A DNA stretch of 64,000 nucleotides from Dipteris shenzhenensis (Eukaryota > Polypodiophyta > Polypodiopsida > Gleicheniales). The DNA lies in NCBI GenBank assembly GCA_047967505.1, contig CM106538.1. One strand, given 5' to 3'. Shown one piece after another: positions 44,203-55,227 of the stretch; positions within the stretch are counted from its first letter, which is position 1; each line of letters begins with the position of its first letter. The position numbers and the translations under genes were made by a program. The notes under the pieces were generated by a model that did not search any database, was not told where the DNA came from, and saw only the letters and a program-made list of their open reading frames with translations.

Positions 44203-46200
44203 ATGAAATGTAACTATGCCAACTTGGTAAAAGATAAGATGATTGAGTTGCTAAGGGTAGGATTTATCTACCAGTTAGATAATTGTGGATTTGTTGTTCC
44301 CCATCATGATTGTGCCAAAGAAAATGGCAAGTTGAGAGTCTGTGTCAACTATAAAATCTTTAATGAAAAGAGGATCAAAGAACCATTCTTGTTACTCTTC
44401 ATATAGATAGCATCATGGATAGGCATGAGATGTGTTAGTTCATGCATGTACAAAAGGTATTGCTAAAATGGTGGGAGACTCAAATTTCCCTCAATCAAAA
44501 CAAATGTGTATTCTTTGTTCTCAGGTCTCTTAGTAGGGCATATTATTTTAGGTGAACAAATCATAATTAAGAAGTACCAAATTGATGCCATATAAAATAA
44601 CAAAGAGCCAAGAAACATCTAGGGAATTTGGTCTTCCATGGAGTTCCTCAACTTCTATAGGCAATTTTTCAAAAAATTTAGGGCAGTAGCCAAACCCCTC
44701 CATTAGCAGATACAAAGTTTGACTGGAATAGAGGCTGATACAAATTTCTCCAATATTGCAAGAGATGGTAGTGAAGGCATCTATACTCAAAAACCTTATC
44801 TTTCATGTGCAAGTGAATGCATTCGAATGGCAATTGGGAGCTCAAGCAGATGGGAACTTGAATTTCCCCTTACGTGAGAAAAATGTTCTCAACAATAGAT
44901 ATGAATTTTTTGACCATCAAAATGGAGAAATTACGAATGATGTATAGTGTTCAAATGTTTTTGAAATATCATATGGATAGCCCATTCACCTTGTATGTGG
45001 ATGACTAGGTGTTCTTATACCTGATCAACAAATTGATTTCGAAGAAATAATTGATTAGATGGATGCTACTATTCTGTAGCAATTCAATTTCAAGATCATC
45101 CACAAAGTTAGTTCATATCATAGTGGTGCCAACTAGTTGTCTGGCACTAGGACAAGAAATCCATAGAAGGGATATATGATGGTCTTCTGGTTTTCAGTAT
45201 TGATATACGGACACAAGCATGCAAAGATCATGTAGTACCTCTCTGATGGCATTCCCCAAAGATGCAAGCATAGATGAATAGCAAATAATTGCACTCAAAC
45301 CTTGGAGTTGCATGTTGATAGTATGCCACTTGTATAGAAAAGAGGAGAAAATCATCCTCTGAAAATGCATATTTTTACACGAAAGAGCAGTTGTCATTGA
45401 TGAAACATGAAAGAGCAATTGTCATGGACGAAGCAAGGTAAGGAGTGAAAGGTGGTCATTTTTCCACTAAAGTCACATTTTAAAAATTCTAATTGCATGA
45501 CTATGGTAGAGTACCATCCACACAAATGTTGCAAGACACTGCAAGAGATGTGTTGCATGCCAATGGGTAGGGATGCTAACCTTCCAAGATCATGTCATTG
45601 TGGTCAAAATACCCATGGGAGACCTCACAACAAATACAGGTATTGGATTTCATCGGTTCATTCAAAGTCCTAACCCATTTGGGGGGGACCAAATATATCA
45701 TGGTGAAGATTGATTATGTCATCAAATTGACAAAATCTAAAGCCTTGCATGACAACATATCTTGAGGAACAATAAGCTTCTTATACAAAAATATCGTCTA
45801 TAGATTTGGATGCCCCATTGAAATCATGTCAAACCAAGGATTTCACTTCATCAATTTGCTTATTGAGATCCTGAGGAAATCAAAAACTAGTACAAGAAAT
45901 CAGCAACATACTATCCAATGGAAAATGGTCAAGTTGAAGCAGCAAATCATGTGTGTTAGAAGATTCTCCACAAAACTATAAATGAGCACCAAAATGAGAT
46001 CACACACTTTACACAACACTATGGGCCTATTGAATACCATTCAAGTTCGTGATGAAGCACACTCTACTCTAGCCGGAATTCGGTCTAGAAGCAATTGTAC
46101 CAATTGAATTCCTTTTTCCAAGTTTAAGGATAGTCATTCAACATATGAATGCCAAGTTTAGGACAGCCATTCAGCATAGAAATGCCCAAGAAGAAGCCCT
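44203..46200 (+). pseudogene. decayed Ty3/gypsy pol (RT, RNase H, integrase)
   Basis: RT is recognisable from LLRVGFIYQLDNCGFVVPHH and KENGKLRVCVNYKIFNEKR. RNase H debris follows, with MDSPFTLYVDD near 44970 and HSGAN-stop-LSGTRTRN near 45130, matching the ADALSR end of gypsy RNase H. Integrase reads VLDFIGSF, MVKIDYVIKLTKSKALHDN, FLYKNIVYRFGCPIEIMSNQ and GFHFINLL (45640-45870). Stops are frequent, mostly TAG at likely Gln codons. The order RT-RH-IN is that of gypsy, not copia. Confidence 0.82.
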
Positions 46201-48557
46201 CTAGAAATGTGTGGACAAATTGTCCAATGTAGTGTAGTGGAGGAGGCATGACATCATTGCCACATTAAGAGAAGATCATTCAAGGAAGGTATAGTACACC
46301 ATTGGGAGCATTGAAGCAAAACCTCAATCAAGTATGGGTTAGACCATGCAGAATCAAGTTCTTTGACAATGGAAGATCAGAAGGAAATGAATTGTAGAAC
46401 TGAAGCAATGGTACGAAGACCAAGTTTTTTTACCATAAGAATTTGCCGGGTAGCCAATATCATCCATCAAATAAGTGAAAATTCCAAGGGGACATTACAT
46501 GTAAAAATCAAGATTAATGCTCTAATCAAGCAATATTATGAGTGGAGGAATTGACAAATTGCTCCATGGATTCCCAAAAATTTGCAAGAACAAATGGATG
46601 CAATTCCACAACAAGGGGGAGCCTCATGATGGAAAGGATAGGAGTAAAGGAGGTGGTGAATTGGTGGTTGAAAGACATGCAAGAGAGAACCCTAAATGCC
46701 CCACTACATAAGAGTTTTAAGAATTGGGGCTCTTTTTTGTCATTTGAGAAATTTACAAAGCTAAAATCTCTCTTACATCCATAGCATCCAAAATACCCAC
46801 CACACACATCTCCCAGAAACTTGTACCAACTAGACAAATGGGGAGAGAACCACAACAAAGAGGAGGCATTGAGAAGATGGATGTACCAACAATGTCCCTT
46901 GATGTATTTGATAGGACATTAATGTATTATTCCATGCCTAAGAGAATTTCATGCCTCTTAGAGTGGTGGACTTTAGGCCTATATGATTAAGGAGAAAACA
47001 AAAAGATTAAGGGCAACATGGGCATCCTTGCAAGATGAGGCAACTTGAAGAAGCGAGGGCAATCAAGGAACATGTCCAAGCAATTTGCAAGGCTAATGAA
47101 GCAAGGAAAGAGGTAAATCTGCTCAAAGACAAAATAAAGAAGCAGAAGCACATGAACAGGCATCACAAGCATAGGGTCAAAGTTGCAATGGCCAACATTG
47201 AGTAGGTCGAGAAGGAGAACATCAATCTAAATACATGTGTTGAGGTTTGGAAGCATAGCTTCAAGTAGAGTACCAATCTATCAATCTAAACTCACCAAAT
47301 TCTAGGAAAAAATCACTAGTGATTAGGGATCCATTCCAAAGGATTAGGTTCCAACTCGGTTCCAAAGAGATAAAGTATACGCATAAGTTAAGGCATTGCT
47401 CCAACTACTGACAAAGGTGACAAAACCCCCTCAACTGAAGCCCCAAATAGAAGATGATCCCAAAAGAGTAGTAGGAGGGCCATCTACCACGACGACCCTA
47501 ACAACATCAACGGTCAAGTTCAACCTACTTAAAAGACATCAACAAGTATTGGAATGAGCCAAGTCGGGGTCACAAAAATACCAAGGTGCTTAAATAGGAG
47601 TTGCTATTTGGATATCATAGGATGAAAGTCCTCTATGAGTAGTAGAAGAGCTAGTCAATTGACCTCACCTCAAAGCTGAACCTAAAGACTTTGAGCCACC
47701 ACCAATGCCCACCATCCGAAGGACCCAAGTGTAGACGCTACATATAGCCCAACAACCTAGCCACTGTGAAGTCTAGACAGGGGATTAGTCTCGCCAATCT
47801 CCATCAGCATCCCTCTAAACACAAAGTAGATGTAGTGAAGAGCGATTTGGGTACAAATTGCAAAATCTCATAAGATAGGGGAGGCGGTGGCCAACCAAGA
47901 AAATATCTTGCTAGACACCATTGAAAAGATTCCATCTACTGGCTCAAGCTCACACAGACTAGTACTATAAGATGCATAGCATCTTGAAGGTTGAATCTTC
48001 CTGGATGTACGAATTGCCCAATGATAATGGCCAACATGAAGTAGTGCCACACAGTACAATAGTAGGACATTGAAGCCTTGAGGAATTGGCTTGAGAGTAA
48101 ATTGGGGGTATTGTTAAACCCCGTGAATGAGAAGGTGAGATTTCAACATAAGGCAAGAAAAAATGAAGGACAAAGTTCAAGAATCAAAGGGTCACAACAA
48201 GGAAGAAATGAATGCATGGATCGAGCAAAGTAAAGGGAAAGAAAGGGACATTTCTTTTTCCCAAGTCAACATAATCTTCATCAACCAAGATAACTGCTAC
48301 TAAAGCATGCTAAATCAATACGATAGGAATCACCTATGTCATCTGATTTGTCATGTATGTCAAAGATTCATGTTAACCCCTCGTTAACATGGTGACTCAA
48401 GTCATGATATAGTGGCTCCGGTTGGGTTAGTTTGGATCAAGACCACACACGCGAGCAGGATATCAATTGTGGCTAGCACCACTAGCCAGGTGGTGCATTC
48501 CTAGGTTCCTAGGAAATGCAAAAGGCCATGATCATCGGCAAACCAATCAAAGTAGCA
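46201..48557 (+). other. gypsy-associated debris, coiled-coil fragment
   Basis: Most of this stretch is probably the 3' part of the gypsy element. A readable piece near 47040-47270 is helical and charged (EARAIKEHVQAICKANEARK, LLKDKIKKQKHMNRHH), with stops at probable Gln codons. Another near 47960-48110 reads MHSILKVESSWMYELPNDNG. No LTR ends were identified and no family can be assigned. Confidence 0.4.
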
Positions 48558-50261
48558 GAGTAAGGAAGACCAGGGATGTTTCAAAGCATCTAGAAGTGAG
48601 CCTATTTTGCACAGGTCTACCAAAGCTATAGGTATCCTATGGATAGGCTAAAATATGGTGGATTTACAGTCATTTACTATGCCTATATGGTCGAAGTGAT
48701 ACAAGAACCAGAACCCACTTCTTTTGAGCAAGCCATGAGAAAAGAAAAATGGGAGAAAGCCATGGATGCCTTGGAAGCAAATGCTACATGGGAATTGGTG
48801 CCTTTGCCTAAAGACAAGAATGCAATTGGCTGTAACTGGGTTTATAAGGTGAAGCACAATGCAGATGGTTCTGTGAACGGATACAAGGCAAGATTAGTTG
48901 TCAAGGGGTATGCACAGACATATGGCATTGATTATGAAGAAACATTCAGTTTGGTTGCAAGGATGGCAACCGTAAGAGCAGTCATTGCTATGGCTGCATC
49001 AAAGGGATGTAAAGAAAGCCTTCTCGCATGGTGATTTGTAATAAGAGGTCTTTATAGAGTAGCCACTAGGTTATGTTCATGCTGTTCATCCTGAGTTTGT
49101 TTGCAGGTTGAAGAAAGCCTTGTATGGCTTGAAGCAAGCACCTAGAACATGGTCTGACAAGATAGGACAATATCTTGTCACTATTGGCTTTCAGATTTCC
49201 AAGGCAGATTTCTCACTTTAAGTGAGAAAAACAGAGAAAGGTATTATGCTACTTGTCATTTATGTTGATGATTTGATCATCACAGGTGATAGTGATGAAG
49301 ATATCCTTCATGTGAAAATGCTATTGAAGTTGAAGTTTGAGATGAAGGATTTGGGAGAGCTGCGTTATTTCTTGGGCATTGAGGTGATTATATCACCAAG
49401 TGGGATACGGCTCTTGCAGAGGCAGTATGGATTAGACATGTTGTCTAAATATGGGTGATAGGCTATAAGCCTATTTCAGTTCCTTTGGAGTAGAATGTGA
49501 AGCTGAGCGCAGATGCAGGTGAGCTTTTGGAAGACCCTACTATGTACAGACACATAATAGGAAGTTTGATTTATATGACTATTACCAGGCCAAATTAGAG
49601 CTATGATGTTGGATTGGTAAGTCAGTTTATGCAGGCTCCAAGGAAACTGCATTTGGATGCGGCTAGATGCATACTCAAGTATGTGAAGTCCACATTGTAG
49701 TATGGACTATTTTATGAGGATGGGGTTGAGATATAGTTGCATGGATACACTGATGCTGATTGGGCTGGTAGTATTTCTAATAGGCGATCTACCAGTGGAT
49801 ATGTGCTCTCTTTTGGGAGTGCTATAGTAACTTGGAGCAGCAAGAAACAGCCTACAGTTGCCTTGTCGAGCACAGAGGCTGAGTACAGGGGTGCAACAAT
49901 GGCTACATGTGAGGTAGCTTGGTTGCATAAGCTACTTTATGATATGCATCAGTCTACAGATGGGCCAGTTGTCATTTATTGTAACAACATGAGCAGTATA
50001 CACATTGCAAATAACCCAGTCTATCATGCTAGAACAAAGCACATTGAGGTGCATTATCACTATGTGCGAGAGAAGGTTTTACTAGGTCTTATTGATCTAG
50101 TATATGTCAGCACACAGGATCAAGCAGCTGACATATTCACGAAGGCACTGGGCGCAGAGAAGCTGTGCAAGTTCAGAGACCTACTTGGTGTGCAGGAATT
50201 GGGATTGAGCTCGAGGGGGAGTGTTGAGATATCGAACTCCACTCATGATATGCCAGGGTGA
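48558..50261 (+). pseudogene. copia-A pol, 5'-truncated copy (copia-A2)
   Basis: From about 48558 the DNA is collinear with 16501 onward in the full-length copia-A element: linker, RT and RNase H. Compared with that copy it has a deletion after AMAASKG (near 49008) and TAG or TAA at former CAG/CAA codons (49491, 49698, 49734 and others). YVDDLIITGDSDED is kept, as is RNase H from [20 protein letters not shown]. The left junction abuts gypsy debris with no LTR, so everything upstream of the RT linker has been lost. Confidence 0.9.
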
Positions 50262-50573
50262 CCGTTGTGCATCTATATCACTAACTTGTTAGCTGCAGAT
50301 GCGTTTGGTACACCGCCCATGAATAATATCTAGATGACAGCTATCCTTATGTACTCTAGTTTGTGGCTCAGTTAGTATGCCACCTTAGTTAGCTGAGTTT
50401 GGTTTGAGACCCACATATAGGGTTCTTCTATTTCTTTGTACTAGAGCTCTTTTGGCTTTCACAACTAAGAAGAGAAAAAATATTTTCAGTCTCCACCTTT
50501 GTGTGTATTCCCCCATTGTGTATGTGAGAAAGCTGCAAGTGAGACTCCTTCCTTCTCTCCCACTATCTTCACA
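50222..50573 (+). repeat. copia-A2 3' LTR
   Basis: 352 bp, TGTTGAGATATC...CTTCACA, following the polypurine tract GAGCTCGAGGGGGAG. Directly to its right the CACTA2 transposase debris begins, so this copia-A copy also landed in a CACTA transposase gene. Confidence 0.9.
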
Positions 50574-51080
50574 GCTATGACTCCACAATCATACGTGACT
50601 CTTTCAATCAATGTGTTCCACACTAATATGTCAATGGTATGTCTAGGAGCTTTTGAAATATCAAAGACCCGCACTCCTGTCCATAAGATCTGTAAGTCCT
50701 CTATCAAAGGTACCATGTACATGGTCTCAGACTCAGACATCACGTGCATTGTCCCTAAAAATAGAATCCATCATGTCCACCATACCCTCGTCATCATCTG
50801 GCACATCCGAGAGACTATACTCCTTCTCAAAGTGTGAAGGTATACGCACACCACCCTCCTCATCCTATCTCAAGGTTTCATGTAAATATAAGATCTTGTC
50901 ACAAGATTTTGCATCGTGTATGCATGCAGTATTAATCACGAACTCAAATAGCATTGACTTTTTGTGATGTCATACTTCTTGCTTGCAATGAGTGCAATGA
51001 CAATACAACCTCTTCATAAGCCACTCTATGCTCCCGAGCATTGGTGCATCATCTGACAAGCTTCCACTCGTCCCTTCCAT
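50574..51080 (-). pseudogene. CACTA2 transposase remains
   Basis: Minus-strand reading gives, in order, the zinc-finger-like first exon debris (to 51080), an acidic stretch, IEDLQILWTGVRVFDISKAP plus RHTIDILV (TNP2), then WNTLIERVTYDCGVIA, which matches the DUF4216 segment of CACTA1. The fusion of TNP2 to DUF4216 is a deletion scar, not a functional joint. Confidence 0.75.
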
Positions 51081-51190
51081 CTGCACACTTGCAAAATCAC
51101 AACACAAAATGCAAGAAAATCCATTAAGATCCAAAAAATAGCCACCCATGAGCTCCTTTCCTCTCTTCTTAGATCAAGTGCCCTCAACCA

Positions 51191-51378
51191 TCACTATATA
51201 GCGACACTTTTAGGGTATTAGTATATAGCGACACTTAGGGTATAAGTGTCGCTATATAGCAACACTTTTAGGGTATGAGTTTTGCTATATAGCGACACTT
51301 TTAGGGTATCAGTGTCGGACTTTTAGGGTATAAGTGTTGCTATATAACGACTGACTAGTATCACTATATAGTGATGCT
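51191..51378. promoter_or_regulatory. CACTA2 central palindromes
   Basis: Six variants of TCGCTATATAGCGAC in 188 bp, several embedded in a repeated phrase ending CACTTTTAGGGTAT. They sit in the same place as the four in CACTA1 (19943-20050), upstream of the conserved 5' exons. Confidence 0.75.
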
Positions 51379-51399
51379 GGGGGACTAAAAACCCAAAAC

Positions 51400-51950
51400 C
51401 CTATGTGATGCCATCTTTCACAACTCTATTGCGAGAAAATCAAAAATCTCTCCTCCCACATTATATTCAGCAACCTCACTTTGCTCCTCTATTCCCCACA
51501 CTCCTCACCCTTACCAAGGCCCTCTCCCATTGACACTTGTGCTCTCTCTCCACCCTTCTCCCTCTCTACTTGTGTGAAAGAAAGTTTTTCAAGAAGGTGA
51601 GTCTCTTTAAGCAATGTAGGCTCATTTTTTGTGAGATTTTATTTTGTGAGTGTTGAAGCATGTTTCTTCTTGCATTGCTAAGCCTATGTGCTAATTTTCA
51701 TGCTTGATTTTCAGAGATTAAGGACAAAAAATGAGATTTGCTCTTCGCTTTTTGGTATTTCTCTTCCTCCTCTTTACCTTCCTTTTGTTCTTTCTCCTTG
51801 TTTGTAGGCTTATGCTTGTCCCCTCAATCCAATCCCTTGAGAAAGTTGCTTCTCCAAACTCCTCCTTCCTCTAACTAGTTATCTGAAAAATGGTATGTTT
51901 CCTCTCTTTTGTAGGGCCAGTCCACGAAACACCGAGCGGGACTTTTCCAG
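51400..51950 (+). other. CACTA2 second gene, conserved untranslated exons
   Basis: The donor AAGAAG/GTGAGT (after 51596) and the 36-bp exon at 51915-51950 (TTTTGTAG/GGCCAGTCC...TTCCAG/GTAAG) align with 20275 and 20565-20608 of CACTA1. The coding exons downstream have been deleted, so any transcript would be non-coding. Confidence 0.65.
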
Positions 51951-52059
51951 GTAAGAAAGTGCTTCTTCTTTTTTTATTTTTTTATTTTCGTTATTTACAT
52001 TGGCCTGTAGCTAGCACTTTAAGCACTAGCTGTAGTGATGGGTGTAGGAACCCTTCCTT

Positions 52060-53290
52060 CCCCTCTCTTCTCTTATTCCCTCTTCTTCTCCTCTTTTCCT
52101 CTTTTCCTCCCTCTTTCCCCCCTCTTTCCCTCCCTCTCTTATTTCCTCTTCTTCCTCTCTTTTCTTCTTTTCCCCTCATTTTTCATTCTCTTTTCCCCTC
52201 TTCCTTCCTCTTCCTTCTCTTCTTTTCCCCTCTCTTATTTCCTCTCTTTCATCCTCTTTTCTCTTCTTTTCATAAGCATATGTATTTGCCTATGCTTATG
52301 CTCATATGCTCATATACTTTTCCCCTCTCTTTTTCCCTCTTCCTTGTCTTCTTTTCCCCTCTTATTTCCTCTCTTTCATCATCTTTTCTCCTCTTTTCAT
52401 AAGCATATGCATTTGCCTATGCTTATGCATGAGCATATGCTTTCTCTTTTTTCCTCTCTTTTCTTCTTTTCCCCTCTCTTTTTTCCTTCTCTTTTCCCCT
52501 CTTTCTTTCTCTTCTTTCTCTACTTTTCCCCTCTCTTATTCCCTCTCTTTTATCCTCTTTTCTCTTCTTTTCATAAGCATATTCATTTATCTATGTATCT
52601 CTCTCACAAGCTTATACTTATGCATGAGCATATGCTCATATGCTCATGCATAAGCATAAGCATATGCTTTCTCTCTTTTTCTCTTTTTTCCCCTCTTCTC
52701 TTCTTTTCTCCTCTCTTTTCTTATTTTCCCCTCTTATTTTTCCTTCTCTTATGCTTATGCTCTTTTCCCCTCTTCTTTTCCCCTCTCTTTTTTCATTCTT
52801 TTTCTCCCTCCTCCTTTCTCTTCCTTCTCTTCTTTTGCCTTCTCTTATTTCCTATCTTTCATCCTCTTTTCTCTTCTTTTCATAAGCATATGCATTTGCC
52901 TATGCTTATGCTCATATGCTTATGCTTACGCATGAGCATATGCTCATATGCTCATATGCTTTTCCCCTCTCTTTTTTCCTTCTCTTTTCTCATCTTTCTT
53001 TCTCTTCCTTCTCTTCTTTTTCCCTCTCTTATTTCCTCTCTTCTATTCTTTTCATAAGCATATGTATTTGCCTATGCTTATACTCATATGCTTATGCTTA
53101 TTCATGAGTATATACTCATATGCTCATATGCATTTCCCCTCTCTTTTTTCCTTCTCTTTCCCCTCTTCCTTTCTCTTCTTTCTCTTCTTTTTCCCTGTCT
53201 TATTTCCTCTCTTTCATTTTCTTTTCTTTTTTGTTCATAAGCATATGCTTTCTCTCTTTTTCTCTTTTTTCCCCTCTTTTCTTATTTTCT
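52060..53290. repeat. CACTA2 pyrimidine and CATATG/CTTATG array
   Basis: Blocks of CTCTTTTCCCCTCTC-type pyrimidine DNA alternate with clusters such as CATAAGCATATG and CTATGCTTATGCTCATATG. It is the counterpart of the CACTA1 intron array, with longer pyrimidine blocks and shorter palindromic clusters. Here the downstream acceptor and coding exon are missing. Confidence 0.85.
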
Positions 53291-53442
53291 CCTCTCTTTT
53301 GAAAGGGTCATTTTGTAACAAACAATGTTGTATATCTTCGACATGTATATGCTTCTGTCACTCAACTTGTTTGAGCGATTTTGTATCACCCTTTTCACAA
53401 AGGAAATTTTGTAACAAACAACATTCTTTTGTAATTACTTTT

Positions 53443-53510
53443 AAAAAAACATTAGTGGGGCAAAACAGGGCTTGCTATGGCCCTGTTTAGCCCCACTAAT
53501 GTTTTTTTAA
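53443..53510. repeat. hairpin near the CACTA2 right end
   Basis: Arms of 29 bp with one mismatch (A7 CATTAGTGGGGC, then AAACAGGGC) around the loop TTGCTATG. The flanking DNA is collinear with CACTA1, but the loop is the reverse complement of the one there. Confidence 0.9.
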
Positions 53511-53520
53511 GCTTATGTTA

Positions 53521-53751
53521 ATCGTTGCTATATAGCGACATTTACCAGTCTCACCATATAGCGATGTTTACTAGTGTCGCTATATAGTGACATTTATTAG
53601 TGTCACTATATAGCGATGCTTATATAGCGACCGTCCTTTTTCTATGCTTATAGCGATGTAAATACCGACCTTTGTGCCCATCCCCAAAAAAAACTTTTTA
53701 GTGTAAAAATGGTCGGTATTTCTGTCAGAAAAGGGCCTGTGCCTTGTAGTG
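53521..53751. repeat. CACTA2 right sub-terminal palindromes and terminal inverted repeat
   Basis: Four palindromes of TCGCTATATAGCGAC type plus two half-sites lead to the terminus AAAAGGGCCTGTG, CCTTGTAGTG, ending at 53751. The terminus lies inside a gypsy integrase frame. Confidence 0.88.
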
Positions 53752-54190
53752 CCTGAACCTCACCAAAAATGGCTACACCCAAGCAAACAATGAGCCTATC
53801 CCAATCACACTTGAATGATTGCACTATGTTAGTGAGAATAAGCTTAATTGTTTTATTTGTTGACTCAGCTTTACCATTTCCATGGCAGAGATAGTAAGTG
53901 ATTGAAACTATATGCATAATTTTGAATTTAGTCTTGAACAACTGTATATCATCATTGAGAAAATGTGAACCCTGATCATTAACAAGCTGTATATGGCATT
54001 CATATCTACAAATTATATTTTCAAAGATAAACTTGGCACTATTCTAAGCCAAGTTATCTTGGAGTGCCTTAGCTTCAACCTACTTAGTAGCATAGTCAGT
54101 AGACCCAATGAAGTCTTTGTTCAATGTAAACCTAGTAGGTTTGTAGGGGCCAACAAAATCCAAACCCCATATTTGGAATGCTTCCCAAGG
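53752..54190 (-). pseudogene. decayed Ty3/gypsy integrase (minus strand)
   Basis: Minus-strand reading: IWGLDFVGPYKPT, STDYATK, VEAKALQDN, FIFENIICRYECHIQLVNDQ, GSHFLNDD, CHGNGKAESTNKTIKLIL. These are the catalytic core motifs of gypsy integrase (Asp in GLDF, Asp in NDQG, Glu in KAESTN). A TAG replaces the Trp of YATKW. CACTA2 has inserted directly after the Glu motif region. It is a different gypsy from the plus-strand one at 44.2 kb. Confidence 0.8.
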
Positions 54191-54618
54191 TGTGTAGTCC
54201 AGTGGTGACTCATGTCATGGGGATCTTGGAGGTATGCCCAGGAATCTGTTCACCTCCTACCACTCCTCGTGTAAGAAATGCAAGCACACATGCATTCCAA
54301 AAGTGTCACACCAATGGTTTCAAGACTTGTAGCAATGTGAATCCTCAAGAGAAGGAGGGGGAGAAAGAGGAGGGGGAGAGGAATGAAGGAGGGGGAAAGG
54401 AGAGGTAGGGGGAAGTAAATGTATGAAGCAATAAGGGGGAAAGAGAGCAAGAGAAACATAGACAACACTTCTTGGAAGAGAAGGAGATCTTCTATTTCTC
54501 AAGCTTGCATACATAACACAAAAAAAGTGGGACTCCGTGTGGCCGATGTACATGTGGAGTACTTCACAAAAGGGAGGATAACCATGATAGGGTAGGGAAT
54601 AGGGTTAAAGGTGTGGAC
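54191..54618. other. purine-rich stretch, no gene
   Basis: A GGAGGGGGAGAAAGAGG-type tract runs from 54350 to 54450 on the plus strand. It probably belongs to the minus-strand gypsy element. Confidence 0.5.
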
Positions 54619-55227
54619 TGTTAGAGTTAGCTCAAATGTCCACCTCTCATGTAACCCACCAATATTCTGTGTACCCAATGTTGTAAGGCCCCCATATGAG
54701 GAGAAGCCATGATGGGTATCAGATATTGGGAGGGATCCCCAGTTTAGACACTGGAAGGGGTCTTAGAGTAGACCAGATGGTTATGAGACGGCTTAGGAGC
54801 CAAGAGTAGATACCCGTCTGCACAAAGGGGGGGTTCGGGGGGGCGATAGCCCCCCCGATAGCAGGGGGTCCGGGGGGCGCAGGCCCCCGGTGGGGGTCTG
54901 GGGGCAAAGCCCCCAGCGGCAGGGTCGGTGGTCCTCCAGGCCGACTGTCTATTAGGCCGACTGCCTATTACAGGGCCGACCGTCAACCACTTACACTATA
55001 TAAGTGGCCACCCCCTATCATCAGATCACCAGTTCTTCACGCTCATAGTCCTCCGTCCAGCATCTGTCTAGATCACCATCGAAGCTCTGTCTGTAGAGCG
55101 CACGGGTGGACAGCCAACCATCAGTTGTATCAGCAGTTTGGTATATCAGAATTTTTGTATTCTCTCCAGCTTTCCATCGTGTACTTGCGTTTTGTTGTTA
55201 TCTTCCGCTGCGTACTATTTTCTTACA
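54619..55227 (+). mobile_element. solo LTR with GC-rich hairpin block
   Basis: 609 bp from TGTTAGAGTTAG to TTTTCTTACA, flanked by the perfect 5-bp duplication TGGAC (54614-54618 and 55228-55232), so it is an LTR left after recombination between two LTRs. It has a TATA box (CTATATAAG, about 55003). Its 3' half resembles the copia-B LTR at 2458-2803 (CATCGAAGCTC, CGGGTGGACA). About 54826-54925 is extremely GC-rich with several hairpins (GGGGGGCGATAGCCCCCC; CTGGGGGCAAAGCCCCCAG). Confidence 0.88.

Larger units (their letters stand above)
50574..53751 (-). mobile_element. CACTA2: internally deleted CACTA element
   Basis: Its right end (to 53751) matches that of CACTA1, and it keeps the central palindromes, the two 5' untranslated exons of the second gene, an intron array, the hairpin and the right palindromes. 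Relative to CACTA1 it lacks the TNP2 core and DUF4218 (junction near 50640: DUF4216 sequence like 11072-11140 runs straight into sequence like 18597), the N-terminal TNP2 part (junction near 50725: 18680 to 19405) and the coding exons of the second gene (junction near 53298: array to 24852). The left end is gone, replaced by copia-A2. It is a non-autonomous deletion derivative. Confidence 0.82.

Noticed and set aside
52035-53490. Open frame of 340 codons rich in Ser, Phe and Leu
   Set aside because: It is a by-product of the CTCTTTTCCCC pyrimidine repeats of CACTA2.
54719-54986. Pro/Gly-rich minus-strand open frames
   Set aside because: They translate the GC hairpin block of the solo LTR; no conserved motif or splice context.
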